Source of the DNA: RUG11867 sp964472425
GTDB lineage: Bacteria > Bacillota_I > Bacilli_A > RF39 > UBA660
NCBI GenBank assembly: GCA_964472425.1
Contig: CAYYLF010000022.1
Coordinates: 1 to 19,879, forward strand
Direction of reading: 5' to 3'
Length of the DNA stretch: 19,879 nt
Position numbers and translations under genes: made by a program. The notes beneath the pieces are model-generated. The model was not told the DNA's origin, did not search any database, and saw only the letters and a list, made by a program, of their open reading frames with translations. Numbering within the stretch: position 1 is the stretch's first letter; each line of letters begins with the position of its first letter. This document shows positions 6,897-15,462 of the stretch, piece after piece.

Positions 6897-7847
6897 ATGA
6901 AAAAAATAGTAGTGTTCGGTGGAGGAACCGGCATATCTTGTCTTTTGTCGGGGTTGAAATTGTTCCCCATCGACGTGACCGCCATAATCGCCGTGAGCGA
7001 CGATGGAGGTTCGACTGGGCAATTGAAAAGAGAGTTCGATATTCCGGCGGTGGGAGATGTCGGTAAAGTGTTGATTTCGATGTCCAACGTCGACGAAGAT
7101 TTCAAAAATCTTTTGAGTTATCGTTTTACGAAGGAATCTTCTTTGGAGAATCATCCGGTCAGAAATGTCATGCTGACGGCTCTCATCGACTTGAAAGGAA
7201 ATTTGACCGATGCGACGAAGTACATGTGCAAACTTTTGAACGTCAAAGGAACTATTTTGCCTTTGATGGAGGAGAAAGCCGAACTCGTCGGAGTGGGCGA
7301 GCACGGGAAGAAGTATCTAGGTGAAGAATCGGTAAGTCAGAATATCAAGAACATAAGAAAACTTCGATACGACAGAAATGTCAACATCAGTCAGGAGATA
7401 ATCGACAAGATTTTGGAAGCCGATTTGATACTCATGAGTTCGGGTTCTCTCTATACGAGCATTCTTCCACACTTAATAGTTCCGGAGATTCAGGAAGCTC
7501 TTCGCAAGTCTTCCGCGCCCATCATGTATGTGGCCAATTTGGTGACCCAGCCCGGGGAGACCGACGGTTATTCGGTGAGCGACCATTTGAACATTTTGAA
7601 TAATCGTTTGAGTCCTCGTCACGTCGATGTGGTAATCGCGAACAATGCGAAGATAGACGATAAAATAGTGGAGAAGTATTCTCTTCTCGAGCATAAGACT
7701 TTAGTAGATTTAGATAGAGACAAAATCGAAGAGATGAAGGCACGCATCATCGAAGACAAAATCGTCGCGGTCGAGAATGGAACTATTCGCCACAACGCGA
7801 TGAAAACGGCCTATCTCATCTTCTCTTATTTGATGGAAGGTGAATGA
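6897..7847 (+). CDS. yvcK: YvcK/CofD-like gluconeogenesis and cell-wall factor
   Basis: This is a CofD-like UPF0052 protein of about 316 aa, the usual length. The N-terminus KKIVVFGGGTGISCLL holds the glycine-rich nucleotide-sugar site, followed by SDDGGSTGQLK and DIPAVGDVGK. In Bacillus and Listeria, YvcK binds UDP-sugars and is needed for growth on gluconeogenic carbon and for wall synthesis. The start is uncertain: ATG 6897 is the family-like start, but TTG 6894 sits nearer the AAGGA at 6880-6884 and would add one residue. Its stop (7845-7847) is one base from the likely whiA start, so the pair is co-translated. rapZ, which often precedes yvcK in Firmicutes, is absent here. Confidence 0.95.
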   Translation: MKKIVVFGGGTGISCLLSGLKLFPIDVTAIIAVSDDGGSTGQLKREFDIPAVGDVGKVLISMSNVDEDFKNLLSYRFTKESSLENHPVRNVMLTALIDLKGNLTDATKYMCKLLNVKGTILPLMEEKAELVGVGEHGKKYLGEESVSQNIKNIRKLRYDRNVNISQEIIDKILEADLILMSSGSLYTSILPHLIVPEIQEALRKSSAPIMYVANLVTQPGETDGYSVSDHLNILNNRLSPRHVDVVIANNAKIDDKIVEKYSLLEHKTLVDLDRDKIEEMKARIIEDKIVAVENGTIRHNAMKTAYLIFSYLMEGE

Positions 7848-7848
7848 T

Positions 7849-8760
7849 TTGGAGCCACAGACTTTCACCGCGCAGGTAAAAGACGAAATAACGAACTCGA
7901 TGCTCAACGAACTCGAGAATCGAAATCTTTTTTTGGGATACCTCTATTGTAACGGTACGAGGGTAGACGATACACTCGTGTTGTCGCTCGAAAATTTGAG
8001 TGTCGCTCAGAAACTCTTCAAGACGATAAAGTATTGTTATCACATGGAAGTGAAGATGACTATTCGAACTCAAAAAAAGTTTAGAGTAAAGAGGGTTTTC
8101 ATCTTCGAATTGGACGATTCTAGTCATCTTTTCATGGACGAGCTCGAGAACATGCAGTTCGACGACGAAGAGAGTAAAGAATCTTTTCTGAAAGGCGTAT
8201 TCCTTGCTTCTGGAAGTGTGAGTGACCCACGAAAGAGAGGATACCATTTGGAGATGTCTTTCGAAGATGAAGAGAAGAGCAGGAAGATATTAGATGTACT
8301 TACGGGACTCGGTTATTCTTTCAAAATGATTAAGCGCGAGAAAGCGTATATGCTCTATCTAAAGTCATCCGAGGAGATAAGCGATTTTTTGAAGTTATTG
8401 GGTGCGGTGAATTCGCTATTCTATTACGAGGACATAAGAATTTATCGCGACCACATCAACATGGTGAACCGTTTGAACAATTGCGAACAGGCCAATTTGG
8501 AGAAGTCTTTGAAGACGGGAGATAAACAACTCGCGATGATTAGATACATCGTCGACAACGATTACATGTCTTTGCTCGACGAGAAGACGAGGCAGGTAGC
8601 AAAGTACAGGCTCAAGTATCCGGAAGAGAGTTTTCAGAGTCTCGCCGATATATTGTCTTCGGAAACCGGCAAGAAAGTCACCAAGTCGTACGTTAATCAT
8701 CACTTTCGCAAGATAAACGAGGTTTACGAGAAGATAATGTCTTCTTTAAAGAGAGAGTAA
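7849..8760 (+). CDS. whiA: WhiA-family DNA-binding protein
   Basis: WhiA is a DNA-binding protein with an inactive LAGLIDADG-homing-endonuclease-like N-terminal domain and a C-terminal helix-turn-helix. In Gram-positives it influences cell division and, in actinomycetes, sporulation. Here the N-terminal half includes FLKGVFLASGSVSDP, a WhiA hallmark. The last 50 or so residues hold SFQSLADIL and SYVNHHFRKINE of the HTH. The likely start is TTG 7849, because GGAAGGTGA (7835-7843) ends five bases before it. An alternative GTG at 7840 lies inside that site. The TTG version is about 303 aa, normal for the family. It is translated directly after yvcK. Confidence 0.95.
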   Translation: MEPQTFTAQVKDEITNSMLNELENRNLFLGYLYCNGTRVDDTLVLSLENLSVAQKLFKTIKYCYHMEVKMTIRTQKKFRVKRVFIFELDDSSHLFMDELENMQFDDEESKESFLKGVFLASGSVSDPRKRGYHLEMSFEDEEKSRKILDVLTGLGYSFKMIKREKAYMLYLKSSEEISDFLKLLGAVNSLFYYEDIRIYRDHINMVNRLNNCEQANLEKSLKTGDKQLAMIRYIVDNDYMSLLDEKTRQVAKYRLKYPEESFQSLADILSSETGKKVTKSYVNHHFRKINEVYEKIMSSLKRE

Positions 8761-8789
8761 TCTATAAATAAATATGGAATAATAAGTTA

Positions 8790-8938
8790 GTGAGGGCGCA
8801 TTTTTCAGGGGTCGTATCACACTAGTAGATTCAAAATGTTCATAGAAAAGATTAGTGATAAAATGTATAGAGGTGCGCCCTCGTCATACATTAAACCACA
8901 GGACGAAGGGGAAAGCAAATGGCAGAAATCCCTTTTTT
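8790..8938 (+). ncRNA. candidate structured RNA in the whiA-kinase gap
   Basis: This is in a 473-base region (8761-9233) without a convincing gene. GAGGGCGCA (8792-8800) pairs perfectly with TGCGCCCTC (8874-8882), closing a roughly 90-base domain. Inside it, TATCAC (8815-8820) pairs with GTGATA (8855-8860). A weak terminator follows, with AAGGG (8906-8910), CCCTT (8930-8934) and a T-run to 8938. An extended -10-like TGGAATAAT (8775-8783) would start RNA near 8790, exactly at the stem. I see no core of SRP RNA, tmRNA, RNase P or 6S RNA. It could instead be a 3'UTR structure of whiA. Confidence 0.3.
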
Positions 8939-8954
8939 GATGAGCAAAAGAAGG

Positions 8955-9109
8955 TTTTTGGCAAAAATATTTGACCAAATTAGAAGTTTTGCAAAAAAGG
9001 GCGAGAAAAATTGTAGAAAATTATGCAAAAACTAAATTTTAGCATTTCGATGCCCTTCAAAACGACCGAAAATGACAATTTTGCATAACTAAAAAAGCAT
9101 TTTGGCAAA
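8955..9109. repeat. AT-rich patch with recurring TTTTG(G)CAAA elements
   Basis: Five near-palindromic motifs of the form TTTTGGCAAAA, TTTTGCAAAA or TTATGCAAAA occur at 8955-8967, 8987-8998, 9021-9031, 9079-9088 and 9101-9109. The segments from 9021 and from 9078 also resemble each other as loose direct repeats ending in AGCATTT. No open frame explains them. Confidence 0.4.
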
Positions 9110-9199
9110 TCGGATGTCGGAAAAATGGTCAAGTTTCCATAGGACATAGTGTATGAGTATCAAATGATATAAAAATGAGAGGAAAAATTTCTATAGATA

Positions 9200-9208
9200 T
9201 GATATACT
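9200..9208 (+). promoter_or_regulatory. extended -10 promoter of the kinase-gap unit
   Basis: TGA-TATACT at 9200-9208 without a recognisable -35. AAGGA (9219-9223) lies ten bases before ATG 9234. Confidence 0.55.
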
Positions 9209-9233
9209 TAGTAATAGTAAGGAATGATATAAA

Positions 9234-10889
9234 ATGGGGAATAAAATAAACGTGAACATCAATAATTTGTTCAGTCTCGCCGAAGACGCCGGGGTGACAA
9301 TCGGAGAGTTGGCACACGATTATAAGAAGGTGACGGGCTCCGTCGTCGTCGGAGCAAAAGTCGACAACATGATTGTAGATTTCGATACGCGGTTGGATGC
9401 CGATACGAGAGTCGATTTCTTCGATTACACGGATTTGGCCGGCAACAAGATGTATCAGGCCGGGCTCAAGTTCATCATGATAATCGCGGCTCGTGAGCTT
9501 TGGAACAAGACGGTCTCGTTCAAGTATTCGATCGACAAAGGTATCTATGCCGAATTCGACAAAAAACTATCCGACCAGGACGTCGAAGATTTGCGCGTCA
9601 AGATGGACGAAATAATCAGTTACGATTATCCCATCAAGAAGTGTGTGACGAGAAGAACGGATGCGATTCGGTATTTCAATTCGACGGGAGAGATGGAGAA
9701 AGCTCAAAACATTTCGAATATTCCGAACAGCTTCGTCGAGCTTTACGAGATAAATCACTCGTATAATACGTTTTATACTGATATGCCCATCAGTACGGGC
9801 GAGCTTGGCTTATTTAGACTCGACAGGATAGATAAGAATGCTCTTGCGCTCATGTATCCGCGCGTGGATTCGAACCACAAAATTCCGCCATACGATTACA
9901 ACGAGAAGATTTGTGCTCTATTGGGAAAGTTCAATAAGTGGGCCGACAGTATGGGGGTGTCTTATGCGGCAGGGCTCAACAAGTTGGTTTCTAATTCGCA
10001 GATTCAGATGTTCATAAAGATGAACAACATTTTCGTGAACGATGCCTTGTATGCGATTGCAAAAGATATAGCGAAGAAGTCGCGAACGGTTAGACTCATA
10101 TTGATTGGAGGGCCATCTAGTTCGGGTAAGACGACTAGTGCCCACCGCATGAGGACGTACTTGGAAACGTTCGGAGTCAAGCCCATCGTCGTGAGTGCGG
10201 ACGATTATTTCAAAGAACGAAGGGATACGCCCAAAGACGAGAACGGCAATTACGATTTCGAGTGTTTGGAAGCTTTAGATTTGGAACTTTTCAACAAGCA
10301 GATGAAGGATTTGTTGGCAGGAGAAAGCGTGGTCATTCCATCTTTCAACTTCTTGACGGGCGAAAAGGAATACAAGCGAGCGCCTTTAAAGTTGGAAGAG
10401 GACAACGTACTTTTAATCGAGGGTTTGCATTGTTTGAACGACGAGATGACGAGCAGCATAGATAGGGATGCAAAATACAAAGTGTTCGTGTGTCCGTTTA
10501 CTCCGCTTTCCATCGACCGTCACAATCACTTGTCGACGACGGATATGCGTTTGATAAGAAGAATTGTTCGCGACAATCGCATGCGCGGTTATACGGTCGA
10601 GGAGACGATGAAGTCTTGGCCTTCGGTCAAAGCCGGAGAGGACAAGTACATATTCCCATATACGGACGACGTGGATGCGGTTTTGAATACGGCTTATGTT
10701 TACGAGTTGGGAGTTCTTCGCGTGTTCGCCGAACCGCTTCTATATAGTGTCGAGATGAGTTCTCCTTACTACGAAGAGGCGAGAAGATTGCTCGGGTTAC
10801 TTCGCAATTTCTTCCCTATAACGAGCGAGTATATAGAGGATGACAACACATTGAGAGAGTTCATCGGTGGCAGCATTTATGAAAAATAA
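9234..10889 (+). CDS. TGS-domain nucleoside (uridine-type) kinase
   Basis: This is a 551-aa fusion of the kind annotated as nucleoside kinase or uridine-kinase-like protein. The N-terminus (about 1-70) looks like a TGS domain, and about 75-230 resembles the threonyl-tRNA-synthetase second-additional domain. The C-terminal half is a P-loop kinase: GGPSSSGKT (292-300), then VVSADDYFK, then LLIEGLHCLN with RIVRDNRMRG. Family members are proposed to phosphorylate nucleosides with ATP; the substrate is not evident. The start is ATG 9234 behind AAGGA. gap follows after 15 bases, so the two are very likely co-transcribed. Codons show the native GAC/TCGA-rich style. Confidence 0.88.
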   Translation: MGNKINVNINNLFSLAEDAGVTIGELAHDYKKVTGSVVVGAKVDNMIVDFDTRLDADTRVDFFDYTDLAGNKMYQAGLKFIMIIAARELWNKTVSFKYSIDKGIYAEFDKKLSDQDVEDLRVKMDEIISYDYPIKKCVTRRTDAIRYFNSTGEMEKAQNISNIPNSFVELYEINHSYNTFYTDMPISTGELGLFRLDRIDKNALALMYPRVDSNHKIPPYDYNEKICALLGKFNKWADSMGVSYAAGLNKLVSNSQIQMFIKMNNIFVNDALYAIAKDIAKKSRTVRLILIGGPSSSGKTTSAHRMRTYLETFGVKPIVVSADDYFKERRDTPKDENGNYDFECLEALDLELFNKQMKDLLAGESVVIPSFNFLTGEKEYKRAPLKLEEDNVLLIEGLHCLNDEMTSSIDRDAKYKVFVCPFTPLSIDRHNHLSTTDMRLIRRIVRDNRMRGYTVEETMKSWPSVKAGEDKYIFPYTDDVDAVLNTAYVYELGVLRVFAEPLLYSVEMSSPYYEEARRLLGLLRNFFPITSEYIEDDNTLREFIGGSIYEK

Positions 10890-10904
10890 TAGAAAGAAGA
10901 GTAG

Positions 10905-11918
10905 ATGATTATGAAGAAAAGAATTGCAATAAACGGGTTTGGAAGGATAGGTCGTTTGGCCTACAAGAAGTTATTGGACGACGAGACTTTGGAGGTCGTC
11001 GCCATCAACGATTTGACGACACCAGAAGATTTGGCGTATTTGCTCAAGTACGACACGATTCACGGAGGGCTAGGATGCGACGTTTCGGTCGAAGGCGACG
11101 AGTTGGTCGTGGGCAAAGTGAGAACGAAGATTTTTGCCGAACGTGACGCGAAGAAATTGCCTTGGAAGGAACTCGACATCGATTTGGTGCTCGAATGCAC
11201 GGGCGCGTATACGAAGTTGGAGGATGCAAAGAGTCACATCGAGGCGGGGGCCAAACACGTGCTCATCAGTGCTCCCGGTAAGGGTGACATGAAGACAGTC
11301 GTATACGGAGTGAACGAGGATGTATTGGATGGGACGGAAGAGGTCGTGAGTGCGGCCAGCTGTACGACGAATTGCTTGGCACCGGTTCTTCACGTCTTGG
11401 AGAACGAGTACGGCATAGAGTCCGGGTTCATGACGACGGTTCACGCTTATACGAACGACCAAGTCAATTTGGATGTTCAACACAAGAAGGGGTACATGAC
11501 CAGAAGGGGAAGAGCATGTGCATTGAACATCATTCCGTCTTCGACAGGTGCAGCGAGCGCCATCGGAAAGGTCATTCCCAAGTTGGAGGGCAAGTTGTTA
11601 GGTAGTGCTTTGCGCGTGCCAGTCGGGGATGGTTCGCTCGTCGATTTGACTTTGAAGTTGGAGAAGAGGACTACCAAAGAGGCCATCAATGCCCTTTTCG
11701 AGAAGAACGCGAACGAGGTCATCGGTATAACTTACGACCCTATCGTATCGAGCGACATCGTCGGGTCTTCGACTGGCGCGTTGGTCGACGGGCTATTGAC
11801 CGAAGTATTGGATACGGAGGATGGCCAACTCGTCAAGGTGGTCGCTTGGTACGACAACGAGATGGGTTACACGACTCAGATGGTAAGAACTATGAAGTAT
11901 TTCTCGACTAAGAACTAG
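10905..11918 (+). CDS. gap: glyceraldehyde-3-phosphate dehydrogenase (NAD-type)
   Basis: This enzyme catalyses oxidative phosphorylation of glyceraldehyde-3-phosphate to 1,3-bisphosphoglycerate in cytoplasmic glycolysis. At 337 aa it is full length. NGFGRIGR (10-17) is the dinucleotide-binding loop, SCTTN holds catalytic Cys153, and TVHAYTNDQ gives His179. IIPSSTGAA, LRVPVGDGS and the C-terminal WYDNEMGY are all canonical, so it is far better conserved here than the window's PGK or TPI. ATG 10905 is used; ATG 10911 is an equally possible start and would give a typical MKKRIAINGFG. The upstream site is only a weak AAGAAGAG. No clear terminator follows, so some transcripts may run into the next gene. 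Confidence 0.98.
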   Translation: MIMKKRIAINGFGRIGRLAYKKLLDDETLEVVAINDLTTPEDLAYLLKYDTIHGGLGCDVSVEGDELVVGKVRTKIFAERDAKKLPWKELDIDLVLECTGAYTKLEDAKSHIEAGAKHVLISAPGKGDMKTVVYGVNEDVLDGTEEVVSAASCTTNCLAPVLHVLENEYGIESGFMTTVHAYTNDQVNLDVQHKKGYMTRRGRACALNIIPSSTGAASAIGKVIPKLEGKLLGSALRVPVGDGSLVDLTLKLEKRTTKEAINALFEKNANEVIGITYDPIVSSDIVGSSTGALVDGLLTEVLDTEDGQLVKVVAWYDNEMGYTTQMVRTMKYFSTKN

Positions 11919-11960
11919 TTTGAAATTTAAAAATTTGTAGATTTTCAGAAAACGGTACTG

Positions 11961-11966
11961 TATAAT
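11961..11966 (+). promoter_or_regulatory. putative -10 box for the small membrane protein gene
   Basis: TATAAT at 11961-11966 lies 25 bases before ATG 11992. The -35 is poor. It suggests extra transcription beyond gap read-through. Confidence 0.45.
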
Positions 11967-11991
11967 GAATTTAGAGAGGTGAAAATAGTTT

Positions 11992-12411
11992 ATGAGAAAT
12001 GCAACAGTAGAATTAGAAACTGCTTTGGAATATTGTAAAGCCATTTTGAACGCGGAAAGCGAAGAAGAGATTCTGGCAATTAAAGGCGACATTGCCGAGG
12101 GGATGAGAGCCAATGGTTCTCCAGAGGAAGTTATAGAGAACTATCTCAACGGTTTGGACGAAGTGGTGAGCAGATTGGACAGTGGGGAATATTCGATAAC
12201 TGAGGATGGCGCAATCGTCCGAAACGAGGATGTGGAGAGCATAGTTACTCACGAAGTCGTCGAGACGGAAGCACCACAGGTTATAAGAAGTGCTCCGTCG
12301 CAAGCCAATACGAAAGCAGGTTTGGCATTCGGAGTTGCCGGAGCAGCTATAGTAGCAAGTTTGGCTTTGAAGAAGAAAGTGCTCAAAAATAAGAAAAACA
12401 AGACGATGTAA
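11992..12411 (+). CDS. small acidic protein with one C-terminal membrane segment
   Basis: I do not recognise a family. The 139-aa protein has an acidic, helix-rich N-terminal region (about 1-95) with many Glu residues. A Gly/Ala-rich hydrophobic span follows at about 109-126, then a tail dense in Lys (KKKVLKNKKNK). That layout suggests a tail-anchored protein, or one with the acidic part inside or outside depending on topology. No signal peptide or lipobox is present. The start is ATG 11992, with AGAGGTGA (11975-11982) nine bases upstream. It lies between gap and a strong terminator and may be the last gene of the kinase-gap unit. Coding is supported by codon choice and the ribosome-binding site. 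Confidence 0.75.
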   Translation: MRNATVELETALEYCKAILNAESEEEILAIKGDIAEGMRANGSPEEVIENYLNGLDEVVSRLDSGEYSITEDGAIVRNEDVESIVTHEVVETEAPQVIRSAPSQANTKAGLAFGVAGAAIVASLALKKKVLKNKKNKTM

Positions 12412-12419
12412 TTCGAGTG

Positions 12420-12447
12420 AAATCTGGTGAAAATGCCAGATTTTTTT
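12420..12447 (+). terminator. intrinsic terminator after the kinase-gap unit
   Basis: AAATCTGG (12420-12427) pairs with CCAGATTT (12436-12443) over an 8-base loop, followed by a T-run to 12447. Confidence 0.92.
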
Positions 12448-12588
12448 CGATTGCGAGCATTTCTCGAAGGCAATTTGACGGTTAGTGAGTGTACATAAAA
12501 AGACAAATTTTTTCATATATTATCGTAAGTCCTAGAAAAATGGACGAGTTTGTTATACAATTACAATTGATATTGGGAAGTGAGAAGT

Positions 12589-14457
12589 GTGAACAGCAAA
12601 AAAATGAGGATTATCATAATCGTGTTTGCCTGCGCCTTTGCTGCTTTGGGCCGATTTTTATTGTGGGTCATCTTTACTCCGACCATCGACGAGGATGAGT
12701 TTAAGGGTTTTACTTACAAGACGGTAGAATCGTTGGAATACGGGTATTATCAGCTTTCCGATTTCGTAGAAGGAGTTACTTGCGACGAGGTGTGCCGCTT
12801 CGGGGATGAAGTTCTATCTTACAAGATAAGTGATGCAAAGAGTTTGGGTGCAAATACTTTGAGAGTGACTTTGGATTACAGAGGCAAGTATTACGAGGAG
12901 ACTTTCGAGGTGAACATTACTGATACGACCGAACCTTACATAAGTCTCATCGGCGAGGAAATCGAAATCGTCAAGAACTCGCCTTTCGATGCGATGGATT
13001 ATCTTTATGCGGTCGAGGACAATTTTTCTTCTTTGCAAATAGGCGACATCGAGATAACTGGCAAGGTCGACACCAAAAAGGTCGGAAATTACGAAGTCTT
13101 CTTTAGCATAGAGGACGAGAGTGGGAACAAGGCGAGCAGTTCTCTAGTGGTGCACGTGGTCGCGAAGGAAGAGGACAAAAAGGGTGAAGAGACGAAACCG
13201 GCGGTTCCTACTAAGCCAACAACCAGCAGCGCAAACAACAAGGTGAGTGTGTATCAACCTCCGAGGTCGACTTTGAGAGACATGGTCAATGCGCAGGGAT
13301 TGTCTCCACTTTATACGAGGTTTCCGGAAGTCGACAACAGGGTTGGCGGAATAGTCAGTTCGGTCGCGGGAGGTGGCAAGTCGAATTACGACAAGTTAAT
13401 CGGAATTTACGATTATGTGAAGTCGCACGTTTCTTATCAGACCAGTTTTTTGAATGCGGGGACAGTCGATGCTCTCGTGAGTCAGTATCACTATACAATT
13501 TACGATGCGACCCAACTGGCGTATGCGAAGTATTCTTTGGATACGGGCACAGGCATTTGTTGGAATTATGCAGCTCTGTTTACCATTTTAGCGCGGCGAG
13601 TCGGGTTCGAAGCTTACGTCGTGACGGGGCATTCGCCCAATCAGGTCGGCGGGCGAGGCGACCATGCATGGACGGCCATTCGAATGAATGGAAAGTTCTA
13701 TTTCTTCGACCCTCAGATAGAAAACTTTAGACAGACGGGTTATATGTTCTTTGCAGTACCAGAGGATGAAAAGGGAGAATACTATAGCGATTACAGCGTA
13801 TACGGAAGTATGAGTAAGTTCAATTTCTTCAGAGAACAAGCAGCTTTGCAGGTGCAGCTGGGAGTGAGTGGGGCAGCAACGGCCAGTCATATCTTATCGA
13901 GTCACGGGTCGTCTAGTGCCAAGGATGCGGCGAATGTCACAGTAGGCAGTAAGATATCGTTTAGTATGAATTTCCAAGGGTACAATCAGTACAATTATCA
14001 GGTTTCGGTTGGAAACGTGAATATCAAAAGTGGAACTTCGAGTGGGGAAGCAGTAGCAATCGAGTACGCTTTCGAAGAGGAAGGTGCGACTACAATCAAT
14101 ATAACTGTGAGCACGAGTGGTGGGATGAAGGTAACTTACTCTCTCGTCGCGAATGTCACCGACCCGAATAAGATAAGAGGGTTCTCGTCCTATAGTGCCG
14201 TACAAACGGGGACTGGAGTAGAGCTCTCATTCGTGCCGGTCGGAGGAGTCGCGCCTTACAGTTACAAAATCGACATATCGGATACCGACGCGACTGGAGG
14301 GTACGGTGTAGACTATTCTAATCCGAATCATCTTTTCTTGATTGTCGGGGATGGTACTCATTTCAAGTTGCAAGTTACCGTGAAGGACCAGAGTGTCGGG
14401 ATTTTGACACGCACGTTCAATTACGATGTGACGAGTAACAGTTTGACTTTGGAATAA
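12589..14457 (+). CDS. exported or membrane-anchored transglutaminase-like protein
   Basis: This is a surface protein of about 622 aa. An N-terminal hydrophobic segment (about 6-29, RIIIIVFACAFAALG) gives export or a membrane anchor, with no lipobox. Residues 35-195 look like bacterial Ig-like beta domains (YISLIGEEIEIVK, VGNYEVFFSIEDESGN), followed by a Pro/Thr linker near 205. The transglutaminase/protease-like core has Cys324 (GICWNYA), His359 (DHAWTAI) and Asp374 (FFDPQ), an intact triad. The C-terminal 190 residues are Ser/Thr/Gly-rich beta repeats. There is no LPXTG motif. GTG 12589 is preferred because GGGAAG precedes it by eight bases; GTG 12580 lies within that site. Family members cut or crosslink proteins; the target is unknown. 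A terminator lies on each side, so it is probably monocistronic. Confidence 0.85.
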   Translation: MNSKKMRIIIIVFACAFAALGRFLLWVIFTPTIDEDEFKGFTYKTVESLEYGYYQLSDFVEGVTCDEVCRFGDEVLSYKISDAKSLGANTLRVTLDYRGKYYEETFEVNITDTTEPYISLIGEEIEIVKNSPFDAMDYLYAVEDNFSSLQIGDIEITGKVDTKKVGNYEVFFSIEDESGNKASSSLVVHVVAKEEDKKGEETKPAVPTKPTTSSANNKVSVYQPPRSTLRDMVNAQGLSPLYTRFPEVDNRVGGIVSSVAGGGKSNYDKLIGIYDYVKSHVSYQTSFLNAGTVDALVSQYHYTIYDATQLAYAKYSLDTGTGICWNYAALFTILARRVGFEAYVVTGHSPNQVGGRGDHAWTAIRMNGKFYFFDPQIENFRQTGYMFFAVPEDEKGEYYSDYSVYGSMSKFNFFREQAALQVQLGVSGAATASHILSSHGSSSAKDAANVTVGSKISFSMNFQGYNQYNYQVSVGNVNIKSGTSSGEAVAIEYAFEEEGATTINITVSTSGGMKVTYSLVANVTDPNKIRGFSSYSAVQTGTGVELSFVPVGGVAPYSYKIDISDTDATGGYGVDYSNPNHLFLIVGDGTHFKLQVTVKDQSVGILTRTFNYDVTSNSLTLE

Positions 14458-14466
14458 TTGTAAGGA

Positions 14467-14494
14467 AAAACTCGAACGAGAGTGTTCGAGTTTT
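14467..14494. terminator. bidirectional terminator between convergent genes
   Basis: AAAACTCGAAC (14467-14477) pairs perfectly with GTTCGAGTTTT (14484-14494) over a 6-base loop. T-runs on both strands serve the transglutaminase-like gene and the minus-strand gene ending at 14496. Confidence 0.9.
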
Positions 14495-14495
14495 G

Positions 14496-15386
14496 TCATA
14501 TTTCATCTACCGGTTTAATCTCATGCTTTTTGTCAGGCTCGTTAGCAAGTTTTCTAAAGTACTTGGCATAATCGACGCGATAGGTGTTCAGGTCGACAAG
14601 GTCGATGGCCAGTTCCAGGTTGTGGTCGAGAAGATATTCGCAAATGCCCAATAGGTCGGTAGATTCACAGGCTGCGAGGTCGGAGCAGTCTTTAAGACTG
14701 GCCACAATCATGTCCATATATTTTTGTATGTTCTTTCTTGTCGGCAACTTCGGAGCAGATATCGTCGGTTGGCTTTCTTCGATTTCGTATAAACCATTTA
14801 TATAAGGCCAGACTCTTAGAAGGTTGCCTTCCGCGTCGTATATGGCAGCTGGACGGTTCTTTCCGGCTTTCGTTATCAGACAGCCAGAACGTTCGGAAGT
14901 GCAGACGGATACATCGGGAGCTTTCATCATTATAGCATTTTTGGTGACGATAAAGTTATCGAAAATGGCATGAGCTCGTCCCAAGTACTCGAGACTTTTG
15001 CCAAAAATTTCCGTGACGACTTGCCGATTAGTGCGTCTATCGAAGATTTCGTACTCGGTCGCGTCAAAGAGCGTCGGTTTGTGTAGGTTGTGGTCGTATT
15101 CTTGAAAAGCGCGGATGTAGTAGCGTCCTTCCAATCCGGCAACGGGAATGACGACATCTTCGGGCAAATATTTTATCATATTGAAAGAAAATCTTTCACG
15201 GACGACTTCGCAATTCGGAATGAAAATGTTCTCGGGTCCCTCTTCGGTTTCTATTATTCCTATCGGACAGTGACTTTCCAATTTAGCAAGTTCAGTTTCT
15301 AATAAGTCCGGATGCAAGAGGAGCAAATCCGTCGTGTCGAAGTGTCGCTCTTGCAAGTAATCGTGTTCTTTGTGTATTATATTCAT
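14496..15386 (-). CDS. hypothetical protein, 296 aa
   Basis: I do not recognise this protein. It has no signal peptide or membrane span and seems cytoplasmic. Its middle is rich in beta-like segments with NLLRVWPYINGLYEI, which recalls repeat-type bacterial surface or toxin-adjacent sequences only loosely. The end is helical and holds most of the Cys residues. The start is ATG 15386, with GGAGG four bases upstream on the minus strand. An extended -10 TGG-TATAAT lies about 25 bases before the start. Codon use is native. It is the only minus-strand gene besides glmS and has no partner in its transcription unit, so context gives no function. Confidence 0.8.
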   Translation of the reverse strand: MNIIHKEHDYLQERHFDTTDLLLLHPDLLETELAKLESHCPIGIIETEEGPENIFIPNCEVVRERFSFNMIKYLPEDVVIPVAGLEGRYYIRAFQEYDHNLHKPTLFDATEYEIFDRRTNRQVVTEIFGKSLEYLGRAHAIFDNFIVTKNAIMMKAPDVSVCTSERSGCLITKAGKNRPAAIYDAEGNLLRVWPYINGLYEIEESQPTISAPKLPTRKNIQKYMDMIVASLKDCSDLAACESTDLLGICEYLLDHNLELAIDLVDLNTYRVDYAKYFRKLANEPDKKHEIKPVDEI

Positions 15387-15410
15387 ATTTCCTCCATGTC
15401 GATGTCTGTT

Positions 15411-15419
15411 ATTATACCA
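15411..15419 (-). promoter_or_regulatory. extended -10 promoter of the minus-strand hypothetical gene
   Basis: On the minus strand, TGG-TATAAT (15419-15411). A possible weak -35, TTCAAT, lies at 15439-15434. Confidence 0.6.
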
Positions 15420-15462
15420 TGATTGTTCATGAAATTGAAGCTATTTAGGCTTTCTTTACTAA

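Noticed and set aside
7816..8247. Minus-strand open frame of 143 codons in whiA
   Set aside because: It is a shadow of whiA coding sequence with no start signals.
8761..9233. tmRNA, SRP RNA, RNase P RNA or 6S RNA
   Set aside because: The hallmark core sequences of these RNAs are not present on either strand.
9129..9317. Short minus-strand frame in the gap before the kinase gene
   Set aside because: It runs into the kinase coding region and through its promoter. It has no homology-like motif.
12013..12516. Minus-strand open frame of 167 codons across the small membrane gene
   Set aside because: It is antisense to a supported gene and passes through the terminator at 12420-12447. It has no promoter or Shine-Dalgarno.
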